NCBI RefSeq assembly: GCF_000471905.2
Contig: NW_006499883.1
Coordinates: 29,311 to 93,310 of the forward strand
Source: Amborella trichopoda
Taxonomy: Eukaryota > Streptophyta > Magnoliopsida > Amborellales > Amborellaceae
Reading direction: 5' to 3'
Length of the DNA stretch: 64,000 bases
Shown: positions 11,600 through 25,586 of the stretch, one piece after another
Position numbering within the stretch: the first letter of the stretch is position 1
How the letters are laid out: each line of letters opens with the position of its first letter
Notes under the pieces: model-generated
What the model was told of the DNA's origin: nothing
The model's input: only the letters and a program-made list of their open reading frames with translations
The model's database searches: none
Position numbers and translations under genes: made by a program

Positions 11600-12510
11600 T
11601 TTTTTTTTATTACAAAGCTAAAAAAAGTTCTTTTTTATAAAAAGAAAAAACAAGTTGAAAGGGCAAGAAATAACTAAGACACACTATCAGCCACCAAGAG
11701 AACCGGTTTGAAACACCCTCCTTAGCTAGAGAGTAAGCAGTCTTATTAGCCTCTTTATGCACATGTCCGAAAGTGATCTTCATAGAATGAGTAAAGTCCA
11801 AAGTGCACAGCTAGGTTGATCTCAATCTCCATAAGATATATTCCTTATTGCACCATTTAACAACATTTGGAAAATCCCTTTTGACAATAATTGGAGCACC
11901 AACAAACCGTTCTGAAAGAAACTGGATACCCTGCAATAGAGAACAAAACTATGCTTAGTTCATAGAGGAAATGCCACAAGGTCCAGAATAAAAGAGCACC
12001 AATGCAACCTTTGAATTACGCACCACACCTCCCAACCCCAACGGATCACTCAAAAGAACTCTCATCAAAATTTAGCTTAAGACAAACCAATAGTGGCGAG
12101 ACCTAAAACACCTTAGCTCTAGGCTTATGGACATTCATCTTATATACATTATCCAGATTCACACATGAAATCAACCTTGGTAAGACCCCAATGCTCTTTA
12201 GTTATCAACATCCAACTCCACAAAGAACCTATAATCTTATCCTTCATTCTATCCTCACTCAATCACAACACCTCAAGACCTCACCACACTTCCCTTAGCA
12301 CCACAGCCCTAAAACTTGTCCAAACCATTTTCCAACTTTTGTCAGGCCAGGGATATTTCATATGATCCAAAATATCCCTAGAAATCTTAGTATGGACAAA
12401 TAAGTACCCATCTTCGAACGACACACCGGTCCATATATTAAATACTAAAGGATAATAAAGAAATAAATGATCATTAATTTTCTCATCATTTTTGCACATC
12501 ATGCATATAT
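11600..12510 (-). mobile_element. L1-type LINE 3' remnant (zf-RVT and RNase H parts)
   Basis: On the minus strand, 12502 to 12281 reads like the zf-RVT region (a cysteine, then HLFLYYPLVFNIW), and 11801 to 11610 gives HVHKEANKTAYSLAKEG, the typical end of the LINE RNase H domain. Between them are stops and frame changes. Only the 3' part of the element is present, so it is a dead 5'-truncated copy. Confidence 0.65.
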
Positions 12511-13559
12511 TAATAAAATACTTAGGTGTTACTCAAAGCTAATTTGGGAAGTTTGCAAGTCATTATGATGGCTTGTAGCTTATAGACGAATGACAAAAGA
12601 GGCAAATGCTACCTCTCCATTGTCATAACTAGCATATATAGATAAGTAACAGATGGATTTAGATATAAATATAAGATGTAGTGCACCAGGTGTGACCTTG
12701 AAATGACACCAATTTCCAATAAGAGAAAAGATTAATGGATTCTAAGATTGGACTAATCATTATTAATCAAACTTATTTCTTTGTATTTCATTGTGGTTGT
12801 GATCAACTAAATTGTCAATTTTAAAAAAATCAAGGGTGATTAGGCAATGGATGTGGGTAATAAATTTGAAAATTAACTAGGGCTAGATTAAAAACAAAAA
12901 ATTGATTTGTGTCGACAAAAAATACACATAAATTTCTATTTTGGAAGAAACAATTGCTTCGTTTTAGAGGCTTCATAACCCAAAGTTAGTGAAGGAATTA
13001 ATTCCCGCGTGCCAAAGTTCTATCCCTTTCTACAGTTGGCATATAACCTAATATATATCCTAACTAATAAGATTTTTCGTCTTTAAAGACGAGTCAATTT
13101 TGAGCTTGCGGATGTACCATGTACCCTAAATGATAGGCACTTTTTTTTTTTTTGGTAATTGAATGGGAAAAACATCCTTTACCCATTTTTTCAAATAGTT
13201 TAAGAGTTCTTTTTTTAAAAAAAAAAATTTATTTTTAAAATGTTAATGAGGTAGTCAGTGAGAATAGAAACCATACATTGTGTCTAAAGGTGTGGGCCCG
13301 TACCCCTTTCCCTACACTGGATGATAGGCTGAAAACGAAACTTACCATTAGAACGAAATTTTAGAGACAATTGCCTATGTTGAACTAGTCGGTTACAACT
13401 TGAAAAGATTCGTAACCCAAAATTGGGATATATTATTTTTCGCGTTCCAAATTTTTTGTCCCTTGCTAAATTTGGCTATACCACTTAATATATAATGCGA
13501 AAAACAAGTTCCTTTTTTGAAACGAGTGAATATATCATTAGAAAAGCATCTTCTTTTTT
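12511..13559. other. Gene-free AT-rich spacer with a diverged repeat pair
   Basis: No coding potential was seen. Two diverged stretches, about 12950-13080 and 13370-13500, share the order 'acaattgc..., cataacccaaa, ttcgcg/tcccgcg..., taatatat', suggesting an old duplication or two copies of an undefined repeat. Confidence 0.4.
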
Positions 13560-13954
13560 GGAAAAGTTTATATACAGTCGAGGCTCTAAATAATCAAATT
13601 TGAGCCTACCTCAAAATTTTTACTAGAAGAAGTTGTTTTGATGCCCAAGTATCCTCAAATTAATTATCTCGACATCAAAATACATGGATAGACATAAAAC
13701 AAATGGATTTCAAGTTTTGAAAATAGTGTATTTTGTAACACATTTTTTGACCGTTAATTTTCAAGTTTTTCAAGTTTTCATAGATCTAACTATCTGTACT
13801 ATTTTTTAAGCTTTAAACTTTATAAATAAAGATGAAAATATATTTTAAGGCTATCACAAAGATTTTCAATATTGAAACCACATTTCTCGATACTATTTGA
13901 AGGTAGGCTCTAATTTGATCGTTTAGAGCCTAGGCTTTGTACAAACCGCACCCC
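13560..13954 (-). mobile_element. MITE family A copy 4
   Basis: The left end is GGAAAAGTTTATATA and the right end TACAAACCGCACCCC, so it lies in the opposite orientation to the copy at 10644. The interior matches the copy at 6794. The flanks are a partly matching 9-mer (TTCTTTTTT versus TCCTTTTTA), consistent with an aged duplication. Confidence 0.75.
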
Positions 13955-14064
13955 TCCTTTTTAGTATGGGTTTTCTAGTAATTTCCTCATATAATACAAA
14001 ATGTTCTCTCCTATCATGTATATGTTCATTGTCAATTAAGCCCTATTTGATAACAGGAAGTTAA

Positions 14065-17000
14065 ATGTTCTTTGGAAACTGGAAGTTTTTCTTTCATTTC
14101 TGGAAAAATACTACCATTGATGGTTGGAAAGGTTTCCAAATTTCAAAGAAGCTCCAACTATTGAAACAAATGATTATTATATGGAAAATGAATGTTTGGG
14201 GAGATGTACAATCTAAAATCAAAGTTGCAAAGTCTTATATAGAGGAGTTAGATAATATTCAGTTTAGGGTGTGGTTTCTATGAGGTTGCAACCTTAAACA
14301 ATCCAATTAAGGCGCACCTTACAATTTTATCATGACATGCAATTTTGTTGTAAAAAATTCTTAATATAATCTTAAAATCTATTTTCGTACCTAATTAAAA
14401 AATGTTAATTTAAAAAATGGCTAAAATCAAATAAATCGATAAATATATGAAAATCTTGAAAATAGACAGTCTATATAATGTGTTGCAAGATGCGCTATTT
14501 TCAGGACTCAAAAACGTTTTCTTTTTCATATTCATACATCTCGATGTCGAGATGATCGATTAGAGGGTTTTTTCAACATTAAAACAATATTTCTGATAGA
14601 TTTTTAAGGTGCCTATGTGATTCTACATTTTAAGGTTGTAACCTCATATAAACTTTTCCTTTCAGTTTATGGGAGGTATTCTAACACATGATCAATTCAG
14701 AGACAGAAGCTTATGGGTGGCTATGTACAAACAATTGCTTAATTTGGAGGAAATCCATTGGAGATAAAGATATCATATGAAATGACTCAAGAAAAGCGAT
14801 AAAAACACGAGATTCTTCCATGCCATTGCCAATGCAAAGAAAATGGATAACTCAATTCAAAGCCTTCGTATTAAAGAAATAGACTGTGACAACATATCAT
14901 AGGTTTAAAGGGCCCTGGTTGATCATTTCAAGAAGTCTTATGAGGCCGATAGTGGGATTCAACTATCCATTCAAGATCTACTTTTTACTAGGTTACCGTT
15001 AGAACAAGTTCAGTGGTTGGAGAAAAAAATTAAAGAGCAAGAAATCAAAGATGCAGTCTTTAGCCTAGGCAAAAATAAGGCTCCTGGTCCAGATGGATAC
15101 CCAATGACATTTTTTCAATCTTTTTGAGAGATTTTGAAAGATGATATTGTTCAATTATTGGAATAATTTTATTTGAGGAGTAAAATTAATATTGCCATGA
15201 ATTCCACTTTTATTGTTTTAATTCCAAAGAAAAATGTCATTGGGGAGATCAAAGATATTCGGCCTATTAGTCTTATTAGTAGTCTTTATAAAATAATAGC
15301 AAAGATTTTAGCTAATAGACTGTGCCAAGTGATTCACATGGTTATTAAAGGATCACAATCAACATTCTTGAAGGTAGGCAAATTATGGATAATAGTTTAG
15401 TTGCACAAGAATGTATCCACTCAAGAATCAAGGATGACAAACCGAGTTTTATTTGTAAGTTAGACTTTGAGAAGGCTTGTGATAAGGTTGATTGGGGGGG
15501 TACTGCAAAGTATCATGGCTAAAATGGGTTTTCGTTCAAAGAGGAGATTGTGGATTGATGGTTAGCCTCATTGTTTAGTTATTGTTAATGGCAAAGCAAC
15601 TAGTTTTTTCAAATGATCAAGAGGATTGAGACAATGGGACATTCTTTCACCATTTTTATATACTTTGGTGGCAAAGAGCTTTAATGTCATGCTTAATGGA
15701 TTGACAGTGCAAAGGATCATATCAGGTGTTAATATTGGTAATAATGGTCTTATAGTATCACATTTACAGTAAATTGATGATACCATTATATTATGTGATC
15801 ACACGATTAAAGAAATCACTTGTCTATGGATTTTCTTGAAAAATGTGGAACTCTCAACTGGACTTAAAGTTAATTTGAATAAAACCAAGCTCATTGGTAT
15901 TGTCTGTCTGCAAATGATAGTTTCAATAATGACACATTTATTAGGTTGTGATGTTGAGTCATTACCTTGTACTTATTTGGGAATACCTCTAGTGGATTTG
16001 AAACTTTCAAGATCAATTTGAGATCTGATGGTTGAGAGATTTGACAAGAAACTGGACACTTAGAAAGCTAAAATTCATTCTATGGGGGAAAGATATACGT
16101 TGATTAAATCTACTTTGTTCAACCTCCCAGTATATTTTATGTCTTTATTTAAGGTGCCAAAATAAGTTGAAAAACAACTAGAGATAATTATGAGAAATTT
16201 CTTGTGGGGAGGAGATGACATAATAAGGAAATGATTTCATATGGTGAGTTTGGGAAAAAGTTTGTAGACCAATGAAGGAGGGGGGATTGGGTGTTAGGAG
16301 ACTAAAGCATATGAACTCGACAGTTTTAGTAAAATGGTGGTGGATGATCCATACACAACCTGAGTCTTTCTAGGTGTTTGTTCTGAGAGATAAATATAGA
16401 ATGGATTTGAACTTTTGCCTCATTAAAAGTCCAAGAAACAAGATAAGTTTGTCCCATGTTTGGAGATGTATTGGCTATGAAAGATCTGTGTATCTACGAC
16501 AATTTCGAAAAATAGTGAGGAATGGATAATCCACTCTCTTTAGATTTGACAAATGGATTGGAGATGACCGACTGGAGGTACAAACATATTCATTGAGGAG
16601 TATCAGACATTGTTGGAATTATTGAATGACATATATTTAACTCCAAATATGGATGATAATTTTATTTGAGATCCTACCCCTTCGAGAGATTTTTTGGTTA
16701 AATCAACGTACAATCTATTATTTTATGATTGTTGGAGAGAGTTGGATGCTTGTTTATTCCAGATTAAGACATTGCATGTGCCTCTTAAAGTGTAACTATT
16801 CTTAAGGATCCTGTGTTAAGATAAATTGACAACTTGAAAAATAGATGTTTAATTATCACCAATGTATGTATCCTATGCAATGACAGTGATGAATTTCGTA
16901 ACATCTTTTTCACTCATACCCTTTTGTTACATATCTTTGGGATTGAGCTCAGTAGTACCTCAATCTATCATTACATTTGCCCCAAAATGTTAGAGCTCTT

Positions 17001-17797
17001 CTTGACCAATGGATCACACCCGATATTTCAAAGATGTGACCTATTCTTTGGAGATCTATTTGGATTAGCCTTATTTGGAATGTGTGGAAGGAAAGAAATA
17101 GAAGAGTATTTGATAGTATAAGGACAAATTTCTCTACATTAAAATCGAATATTTTGGCAGTTGCGTCTGATTGGTTCTTTGCACATAATGATAATGGATT
17201 TATGCCTAAAAATCTTCTTATTAGCAATCCCTTGGCAGTGGCGACTACTAGTGTTACCACCAACACTCCTAGAGAGGTTGTTTGGATACCACCACCAGTG
17301 AATCACGACAAACTTAATTTTGATGGAAGTTCACTTGGCAATCCATGGCGAACTGACTATGGTGGACTCCTTAGAAATAATTGGTTCACATTATATTTTC
17401 TTACTCTGGTCCTTGTGGTATCACAACAACAAAAGAGGCGGAAGCACGATGTTTATTATAAGGTTTGAAATTGCTATGCACTTTGAAAGGGGGCAAGATT
17501 ATCAAAGGAGACTGAACGAATGTCATCGCCTAAAGTAAGATAAATATCCATTTTCCTTAGAGATTAAGGACTATTTTTCATCAAATATGGGATATTTTGT
17601 CAACCTCTTTGCAACAGTCCAACATTGTTATAGAGAGGCGAATGAAGATGCAAACTTTCTTGCCAAATGAGGAGTCCATACTCCCTCTATGTTGGTTACT
17701 TCATTTCTGTAATCTTATGTCTTTACTTGAACATCTTGTATTTTACATATGAATAAATAATAAGTCGTACGTTACCGTTCAAAAAAAAAGAAAAAAG
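14065..17797 (+). mobile_element. L1-type LINE, 5'-truncated, interrupted by a MITE
   Basis: The order of parts is: the linker before the RT (14065-14257), RT core (15000-16020) with the IRPISLISSLYKIIAKILA block at about 15258, zf-RVT region (16640-17000), RNase H-like start (NHDKLNFDGSS near 17300), and a short A-rich tail at about 17781-17797. Several stops and frame changes break it. The endonuclease domain and ORF1 are absent, so it is 5'-truncated. A family B MITE sits within it at 14267-14660. No clear target duplication was found. Confidence 0.8.
14267..14660 (+). mobile_element. MITE family B copy 1, inserted in the LINE
   Basis: This 394-bp element begins GGGTGTGGTTTCTATGAGG and ends CATATAAACTTTTCC, with GGTTGCAACCTTA near one end and its inverted relative near the other. 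It has a perfect 9-bp duplication TTCAGTTTA (14258-14266 and 14661-14669). The duplicated bases belong to the LINE reading frame, so the MITE landed in an already present LINE. Confidence 0.85.
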
Positions 17798-18147
17798 AAC
17801 ATGAATATTATCTTTCTGGAAGTGTGAATGACTCTGCTTAATACAATGCTCTATCTGGAATTTTAAGGACGCTTTAAAACCATTTATTTGAACCTCAAAT
17901 GTTTGGCTTCTATAAATCTGTAAATAAACCAATTTTTCATAATTTTTAGGGCGTATTTAATAAGCATAAGTTTTTGGAAGTGGGAGTTAAATGTCCCACT
18001 TCCATGTTTGATATTATTATGTGGAAGCTGTAAAGTGGAAGGGCAACCTTCCATGTAGCTTTTTTTTAGTGTTAAAATGGGTTCATTTTTGGAAGACCTC
18101 TCTTCCATAAGAAATGATGGAAGAACAGTCTTCTATAATTTGTGGGT

Positions 18148-18415
18148 GTTGAGACAGCCTGGTGTATCCCGATGATATTTGCATACCAGCCAGCTTTCTT
18201 AAATCACATTGATTTCCCTTAATCAGGCTGATTATTATTCCCTATTGTGGACTCTTCAATATAGAATGCTATCATGTACAATTCTATATATCTGTACAAG
18301 GTAGCCATAGAAGGGTCATAATAATACTGATTAATTCTCCCTTCGTAGAGTTAGGCCCAATCGGCTAAACCACGTAAATTCTTGTGTACTCTTTTTCACT
18401 CCCTTACTCTTAATT
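18148..18415 (+). repeat. 5' LTR of the older copia element
   Basis: About 268 bp, starting TGTTGAGACAG and running to just before the primer site. It is about 88 percent identical to the LTR at 23677-23945. Differences are mostly transitions, as expected for methylated fossil DNA. Confidence 0.88.
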
Positions 18416-21400
18416 TGGTTTCAGAGCTAGTCAATCTACCAATAGCAACTCATTGCTCACGAGTGGTTTCTTCATCACTCTTAATCATGGAGAATTTTTA
18501 TCGAGGTAGACATTCTCTTACTAGAGAAGCAGCTATTTTTTCTTAAGTTGCTCACCTCTCTCGTGCATCTTGCAGTCTCGTTGCTTGCATATTGCTTGTC
18601 CGTTGTATCTTGCTTGCAACTTGCTTGCGACTTGCATCCATTGATTGCATCTTGTTGTGGCCTTCTATTTTGTTTCTATCGTGGCCCATCCATTATTTTC
18701 CAAAACTTTGATACAAATTTATTGCTTTCCATATCTTTGATGCAAAAGCAAAAGAACTTGCTTCCCTCTCTTTCCATATTCTCGACTACTTTCTATATCC
18801 CTTGTCTGCAACCACGCCATTGCAAAGGTTCGATTCACAACAGTTAGCAAAGTGGTTTAGTTTCGATGTTAAGATTTAGTTTTGGATTAATCAATCGATT
18901 TCATGCCTTAAAACCCCATCCCTAGGCTTCCTCTATTGTTCTCAAGACCACTCCAACCACCTCTGCCATCTCTGCGGCATCCCATAACCGCTAGAAAATT
19001 ATATTAAGAACTTTGTTGCATCTATTTTTCAGTGATATGCAAACACACCAAGTTACTGAAAACCCAAACTACTGTGTTTTCTCTCTCTACCTCTTACTTC
19101 ATGTTGCTTTCATTCCTTTGGCTCCTTGCCATCATCATCTCATTGCTACTACCTCTCTCTTCTAACCTTGGTTTGCACCCCATTCCTTTTTCCTCCACCA
19201 TCTGTGACTGATGCTGAGAAGCTTTCTTAAGTCTCTCATCTCTTTCTCTGTGACGAATTCTGTTGTTTTTTGCAACATCAGTTTTGGGAGGGCACTCCTC
19301 TTCATTCCTCATACTGTATGGTGAATGCTCCCTTCTTTTGGAAGAGTTGCGACTAAGTTGGCCACCACCATCAACAACCTTATTAGTAGATGGAGAATCG
19401 TCGTTCTCCCGTGTGTTTCCCCTCCTGTGTTTTCACAATAAAACCCAAAATCTATCTTCTCTCATAAGTTTGTAGTAAACCCCTGAAACCACATTATTTC
19501 AAGAATGCAATATTCTTATTCAACAATTTTGTAGGCTATCTATTCGCCATCTTCAACAACTACAAGGTTTTGGACCTCTTGGTTTTTCAGGTATTCTTTT
19601 TCGGTATTTTTTTCTGCTTGGCTCGGTAAGGACTTTCTTCATTCCTTTTTATTTAACCATTGTATTTGTTCTAATGGCTGAAAATTCCAACAATAATGAG
19701 CCAAATCCCAACCTTAGAATATCCACTGAATTATTAAAGGGAGGGGTTAATTATATTTTTGGACAAACTCTGCCAAATTATTTATTAGTGGAAAAGAAAA
19801 ATTGGGATACATACATGGAACTAAAAAGGCCCCTCCAAGTATTGATCCAAAATATGAGGAATGGGAAACCAACAATGATTTGGTAAAATGTTGGCTTTTG
19901 AATTCTATGGCTCGCAAAATTGCTTCTAGATTTCAGTTTTGCTCCATGACTACCGCTGTCTGGTCTAAAGTGTATGGAGGTCTAAATAATGCTGCAAAAG
20001 TTTATCAAATTAAACAAAAAATTATGAATTTGAAGTTGGGTGATCAAACTTTTAGTGAGCTTATAGTGAGCTTATTGGCGTTGTCTTTGATACATTTGAT
20101 CAACTGGATTCTTATCTGCCCACCACTACTGATTTGAAAATACATAAAACTAAAAAAGATCAAGAAAATACATTCGCCTTGTTGTCTACTCTTGTACCTG
20201 AATATGAGGCTTTGACAAGCCAAATCTTACTATTTAAAGAAATGCTTGATTTTGATTTTGTTTGTTCCATTATTAATAGAGAAGAATCTAGGCGTTAAGC
20301 TATGATTGGAAATGATAAAAATCATCCAGAACAATCTGATAGGTCGACTCTTAAAAGTGAAACTCATCATAGCTCTGGAAAAGCCTTAATTTCAAACTTT
20401 AAACCCGGGCGTGGTTGTGGCAAAAACCGTGGTACTGGAAGACCTTACTATCCTGAATGTAAGAAAGAAGGCCATCTCATAGAAAATTGGTAGAAAATTC
20501 ACCCTGAAAAAAGGCGAATAAAATGCAAGGAAAAAATAAAAACTCTGCTTAAATAGCCAACAATGATGTTCATCAAACTCTTGAGAAGTTAGCTCAAATA
20601 TTTCAGAATTTTCACAGAGCTTCGATTGCTTCCAACTCTGAGTGTCCTAACCATGAACCAAGTAAATCCGTTTCTTTTGTTTCCCAATCACCAAAATCAT
20701 TGGTTATTGATTCTGGAGCTATTGATTATATAACTGAGACTTCTAATCTGCTTTTATATATTGATAAAATATGAAAGGGAATCATGTCACAATAGCAGAT
20801 GGAACTCTCATTCATGTTGAAGAAAATGGAAAAACCAAAATTTTTAGTAGCTCATCTTCCTATGATGTTCTTTATTTACCTTCTTTTTCATCTAATATTT
20901 TATCTGTTAGTAAAATCACCCAAAGTCACAACTGTGACGTAATCTTTTCTCCTTCAAATGTGTTGTTCCAGGACCTGGTCACGAGGAGAAAGATTGGTGA
21001 GGGGAAGCTGGTTCATGGGCTTTACATTTTGAATTCTGCCACAAAAGCCCTTGTCACTTCTAAAGAGAAGGAGGTAACAAATAGTATAAAATGGCATATG
21101 AGATTCGGACATCCCTCTGAGAAAATTCTTTGTTATATTTTTCCTTCATTGCATTTAGACACTATGGGCTGTAATATTTGTCGATACTTGAAACAAACTT
21201 GTTTGCCCTTTAGAAGTTCTTATAGAACATCTCTTGCTCCATTTAATTTAATTCACATCGATGTTTGGGGACCTACTCCAATTAAATCTACTTGTGGACA
21301 TCGATATTTTGTGATATTTATTGATGATCTTTCGAGAATAATTTGGGTATATTTACTCCATTCAAAAGATCAAGTTTTTCCCATGTTTCGAGAGTTCTCT

Positions 21401-23676
21401 AAATGATTGAAACTCAATTTGATGCCAAAATTAAAGTGTTGCAATCTGACAATAGGATAGAGTATGTGAACAACAATTTTTCCACTTATCTTAAAGACAA
21501 ATGAATTATTCACCAAACTTATTGCGTTGGAACTACTTAACAAAATGGAATTGCCGAATGCAAGAATCGCCATTTACTTGAGGTCACTCAAGCTCTGGTG
21601 TTTTAGAGCAATATGCCAAAACATTTTTGGGGCGATGTTGTTTTAACATGTTACTTGATCAATATATGACCAAGCAAACTTTTAAAAAATAGATCTCCTA
21701 TGGAAGTTCTAAAGGAAAGAAGATTTCTTTGAATCATCTCAAAATATTTGGACATGTCTGTTTCGTGCACAGTCAAAATGTTGATAAATTAAGCGCTACA
21801 GCAAAAAAATGTATTTTCATCGAATACTATCCCACTCAAAAGGCATATAAATGCTATGATCCGATCAACCACTAGGTTATCATTTCCCGTGATGTTGTTT
21901 TTCGAGAAAATGAACCATATTTTGTTCCCACTAAGGAAAATTTGATTCAAGGGGAGACGCATATGGTTATGCCCAACATTACTGTTGATAATTTTGATAT
22001 TGATAAAAATGATGAAAATGAGAATGGAGGAGAAGCAGTTGAAGTTCCTCATGAAGAAGAACCTTGAGTTGAACCACACCAAATCGACTCTCGTGTGGCC
22101 TCCCCATACATTTGTCGACCTCAATATATCACTCGTCTCCTAAGTAAGTTTCATGATTTTTATACCTATACTTCCACCTATCTTATTGAACAATTTGTTA
22201 ATTACTCTCATATCTCTCAAAATTACTTTTCTTATCTTAGCTCAGTTTCTTCCAATATGGAACCTGCTAACTTCCAAGAGGTTATTTCCAAGTACAGGAG
22301 TGATGGTACAATTGATAGGCACAAAGCTAGGTTGGTTACAAAAGGATTTACACAAACTTATGGTGAAGACTATAAAGAAACTTTCTCACCTGTGGCCAAA
22401 ATGAACTCTATTAGAGTTCTTCTTTCAATTGTCACAAATCAAAATTGGCCCTTGTTCCAACTCGATGTAAAAAATTCTTTTCTTCAAGGTGATTTCGAGG
22501 AAGAGGTGTATATGGAAATACCTCATGGACACCCTAAAAAAAATTCTGATCTTGTGTGCAAATTAAAGAAAGCAATATATGGCTTAAAACAATCTCCTAA
22601 GGCTTAGTATGCCAAATTAAGCAGTGCCTTATTAAATAATGATTTTACTAAAAGTGCTGCTGATTCTTCTATGTTTATTAAAAGGAATTCTACTGGAATC
22701 GTTGTTGTATTGGTACATGTTGATGACATTATAGTCATTGGGAGCCACATACAAGGGATTGATCAACTAAAGAAATATCTCGGCAAGGTTTTTGATATTA
22801 AAGATGTACGAAAATTAAGGTATTTCCTTGTTATAGAAGTCGCTTATTCTAAGAAAGGATTGTTTCTTTCACAATGGAAATGTACTTTAGATATCTTGAG
22901 AGAAATTGGTAAAATTGGAGCTAAACCTATTGATACTTCAGTTAAGGTAAACAACAAGATCTCCATCGAGGATGGGGAACTTCTTCAAGATGTTGAAAAA
23001 TATCAATGAATTGTTGAAAAATTAGTTTACTTAACTATTACCATACCATATACACCTATGCTGTGAACATAATTAGTCAGTTCATGCATAACCGTAGATT
23101 TTCTCACATGCAGGCTGTTGATAGAATTCTAAGATATTTAAAATCTTCCCCTGGTCATGGAATCTGGATGAAAAATAATGGACATGAAAACATAATTGGT
23201 TATTGTGATGCAGATTGAGTTGGTAACCCTTCAGATATAAAATCTACCATAGGTTTCTGTACTGTTATTGGTGGAAATATTGTCACATGGAAAAGTAAAA
23301 AGCAAAATGTTGTCGCTAGATCTAGTGCTGAGGAAGAATATCATGCCATGGCGTCCACAACTTGTGAACTAATTTGGTTAAAATCCTTCTCAATGATTTA
23401 GGTTTCAAGTCAGTCAAGCCAATACCATTATTTTGTGATAACCAAGCTGCAATCCATATTGCAACTAATCTTGTTTTTCATTAAATAACTAAACATATTG
23501 AAGTTGATTGTCATTTGTCAGGGGGAAGGTTCAAGCCAATACAATTTGTACGCCTCATATTAACAGTAAAAATCAACTTGCAGATATCTTCACTAAAGCA
23601 GTTGGCGAGGAAAAATTCATTCGTACTATTGACAAGTTAGGCTCGTTCAATCTCTTCGCACCAACTTGAGGGGGAG

Positions 23677-23945
23677 TGTTGAGACAGTCTGGTATATTCC
23701 AATGATATCTGCATATTAGTTAGCTTTCCTAAATCACGTTAATTTCCCTTAATCAAGCTGATTATTGTTTCTTATTGCGGACTCTTCAATATAGAATATT
23801 ATCATGTACAATTTTACATATTTGTACAAGAGAGTCATAGAAGGGTCATAATAATACAGATTAATCCTCCCTTCGTAGAGGTAGGCCCAATCGGCTGAAC
23901 CACGTAAATTCTTGTGTACTCTTTTTTTCTCCCATACTCTTAGCC
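23677..23945 (+). repeat. 3' LTR of the older copia element
   Basis: Starts TGTTGAGACAG directly after the purine tract GAGGGGGAG. It pairs with 18148-18415. Confidence 0.88.
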
Positions 23946-23990
23946 GTGGAAGAGTCCCTTCCACCACGTGTCAAACACGCCCTTAGTGAT

Positions 23991-25586
23991 ATAAGAACTT
24001 ATGTCTTCTACGAAGGAAATTTTTAAGACACCCCCATTCTTAGTAGTTCTTAAAAATTAAAGGTTTAGATCAAGTGTATAAGGAGTCGGTTATGTTCTCT
24101 CTCTCTCCAACCCATCCCCTAAATGAGTACAAATATTTCATGACTCCATGAACAAACCCACATCAAATTACACTTGAGAATACTTTATGATAAAAAAGAG
24201 TACGCTCATATAAGGGCATCCATAAATCCGCAAAAATTCATTCAAACTCAAGTAGAACTTAGTCTTGCACATTCGGTTAATTTTTCACCATTTGGATGGC
24301 CACTGTACAATCCATCTCCGAAAAAAATTTCATGATATGCATAGGAGGAAAACCTATGTTCATTTCTTGGTTGCCCATACATTCTCTTGTGCAAATATAA
24401 AAAAAAGAAAATTATAGGAAAGCTATGTTTACTCTCATTTGTTTCTTTGTATCCACTGACTCTATACTCTTACCTATAAGTGTTCCTATATTTTATGTGG
24501 CTAGGTGAATTCTATTCTCTTGGACTAGCTTCTTTACCCACACTCATCTAGACTATTACGGGAATCCTTGTCTATTTTTCACCACAATCAAGTGGCGTTG
24601 TGACACGTTACTTCTGAGAAACGCCTTGGCTAACCCTTGTTCATTTCTCACTATACCCGGGTTTTGGTATAGTGTGTCGTTTACAAGGAATGCCCTAACA
24701 CAAGCAGAAAGTATATATTCTGGTTTTATAAGAACTTTTGGTAAAGTTTTATGTTGGTTGCGTACCTAACACAACCCACCCCTTTTACTCGGGCTTGGAA
24801 CGAGTTAAGAGAGAATTTAAGGTCCTCATCCTTCTTAAACCAATATTACCAATACATAGATATTAAAAATGAAAAATAATGATAGACAAATTATCTAGAA
24901 AACCCTCAAGGTTCTTGAAAACAAAATAATACCCCAACTAGAATTTCCAAGTCCACCTCAACAATGTAAATGATAAACATGCACCCCTCAAAAATAATTA
25001 ATTTTTGATATAAAACAAAAAGAAAAGAATTTTTTTTAAAAAAGAAAGAAGTAAAAGCGTTTGATTTATTTGATAACAGAAAAAGTATAAATGCATCAAA
25101 ACTGACTAAAAAAACAACTTAAACTAGAAGCGATATATATTTTCTCTTGATAAAAAAGATACAATTAGTTAAGAGAAACAACTAAACTAAATGCCAAAAA
25201 GAAACTTTCATTATTTTTTGAGGTAATATTGCCTCATTAAGGGTATAACCCTTGATAGAATAGAACAACAGACTAGGATTCATGTAGAAGACAACAAATA
25301 GTTGGAAAAAGGCTATGATGAAGATAATAGTAATATATAAAGCAACCTACATAGTGAGAGATGATAAAATAATTAGCAAGTGGTTAGGGAGAAGTAGTGT
25401 CTGTTGGGTAGGTTCGTGGCGCGCTCGCGTAAGAGATGTTTGTTTATGTGTGAAGAATGAAAGAGAGATATTTTTATGTTTGTGCACGTATGCAAGTGAG
25501 AGAGAGATGTCTATGGTTTGCCTGCACATATGCATTGGTGTGTGTCACTAAGCTCTATATTCAAAATGACAGAAGTAATGGCCTAC
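23991..25586. other. Gene-free region
   Basis: No supported gene, RNA or delimited repeat was seen. The sequence is AT-rich with short A-runs near 25010-25060 and 25140-25160. Its short ORFs lack recognisable domains. Confidence 0.5.

Larger units (their letters stand above)
18148..23945 (+). mobile_element. Ty1/copia LTR retrotransposon, old and broken
   Basis: It has LTRs at both ends, a primer site TGGTTTCAGAGC (18416, initiator-tRNA-Met type, variant) directly after the 5' LTR, and a polypurine run GAGGGGGAG before the 3' LTR. The parts, in copia order, are gag with zinc-knuckle remnant (about 19674-20500), protease/GAG-pre-integrase and integrase (about 20690-21900), reverse transcriptase (about 22250-23000) and RNase H (about 23190-23640). 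The flanks GTGGG and GTGGA are a likely decayed 5-bp duplication. The coding region is broken in many places, at least eight. The LTRs differ at roughly 12 percent of sites, implying an insertion several to more than ten million years old depending on the rate used. Confidence 0.9.
17948..23990 (+). mobile_element. Non-autonomous TIR element split by a copia insertion
   Basis: The left part (17948-18147) starts TAGGGCGTATTTAATAAGC. The right part (23946-23990) ends GTGTCAAACACGCCCTTAG, an imperfect inverted copy of the start (AGGGCGTRTTTRA). The copia element at 18148-23945 lies between them. AGGGCGTGTTTG termini are common in plant hAT-like MITEs, but no 8-bp target duplication is clear, so the superfamily is inferred. 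Without the insertion the element is only about 245 bp. Confidence 0.55.
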
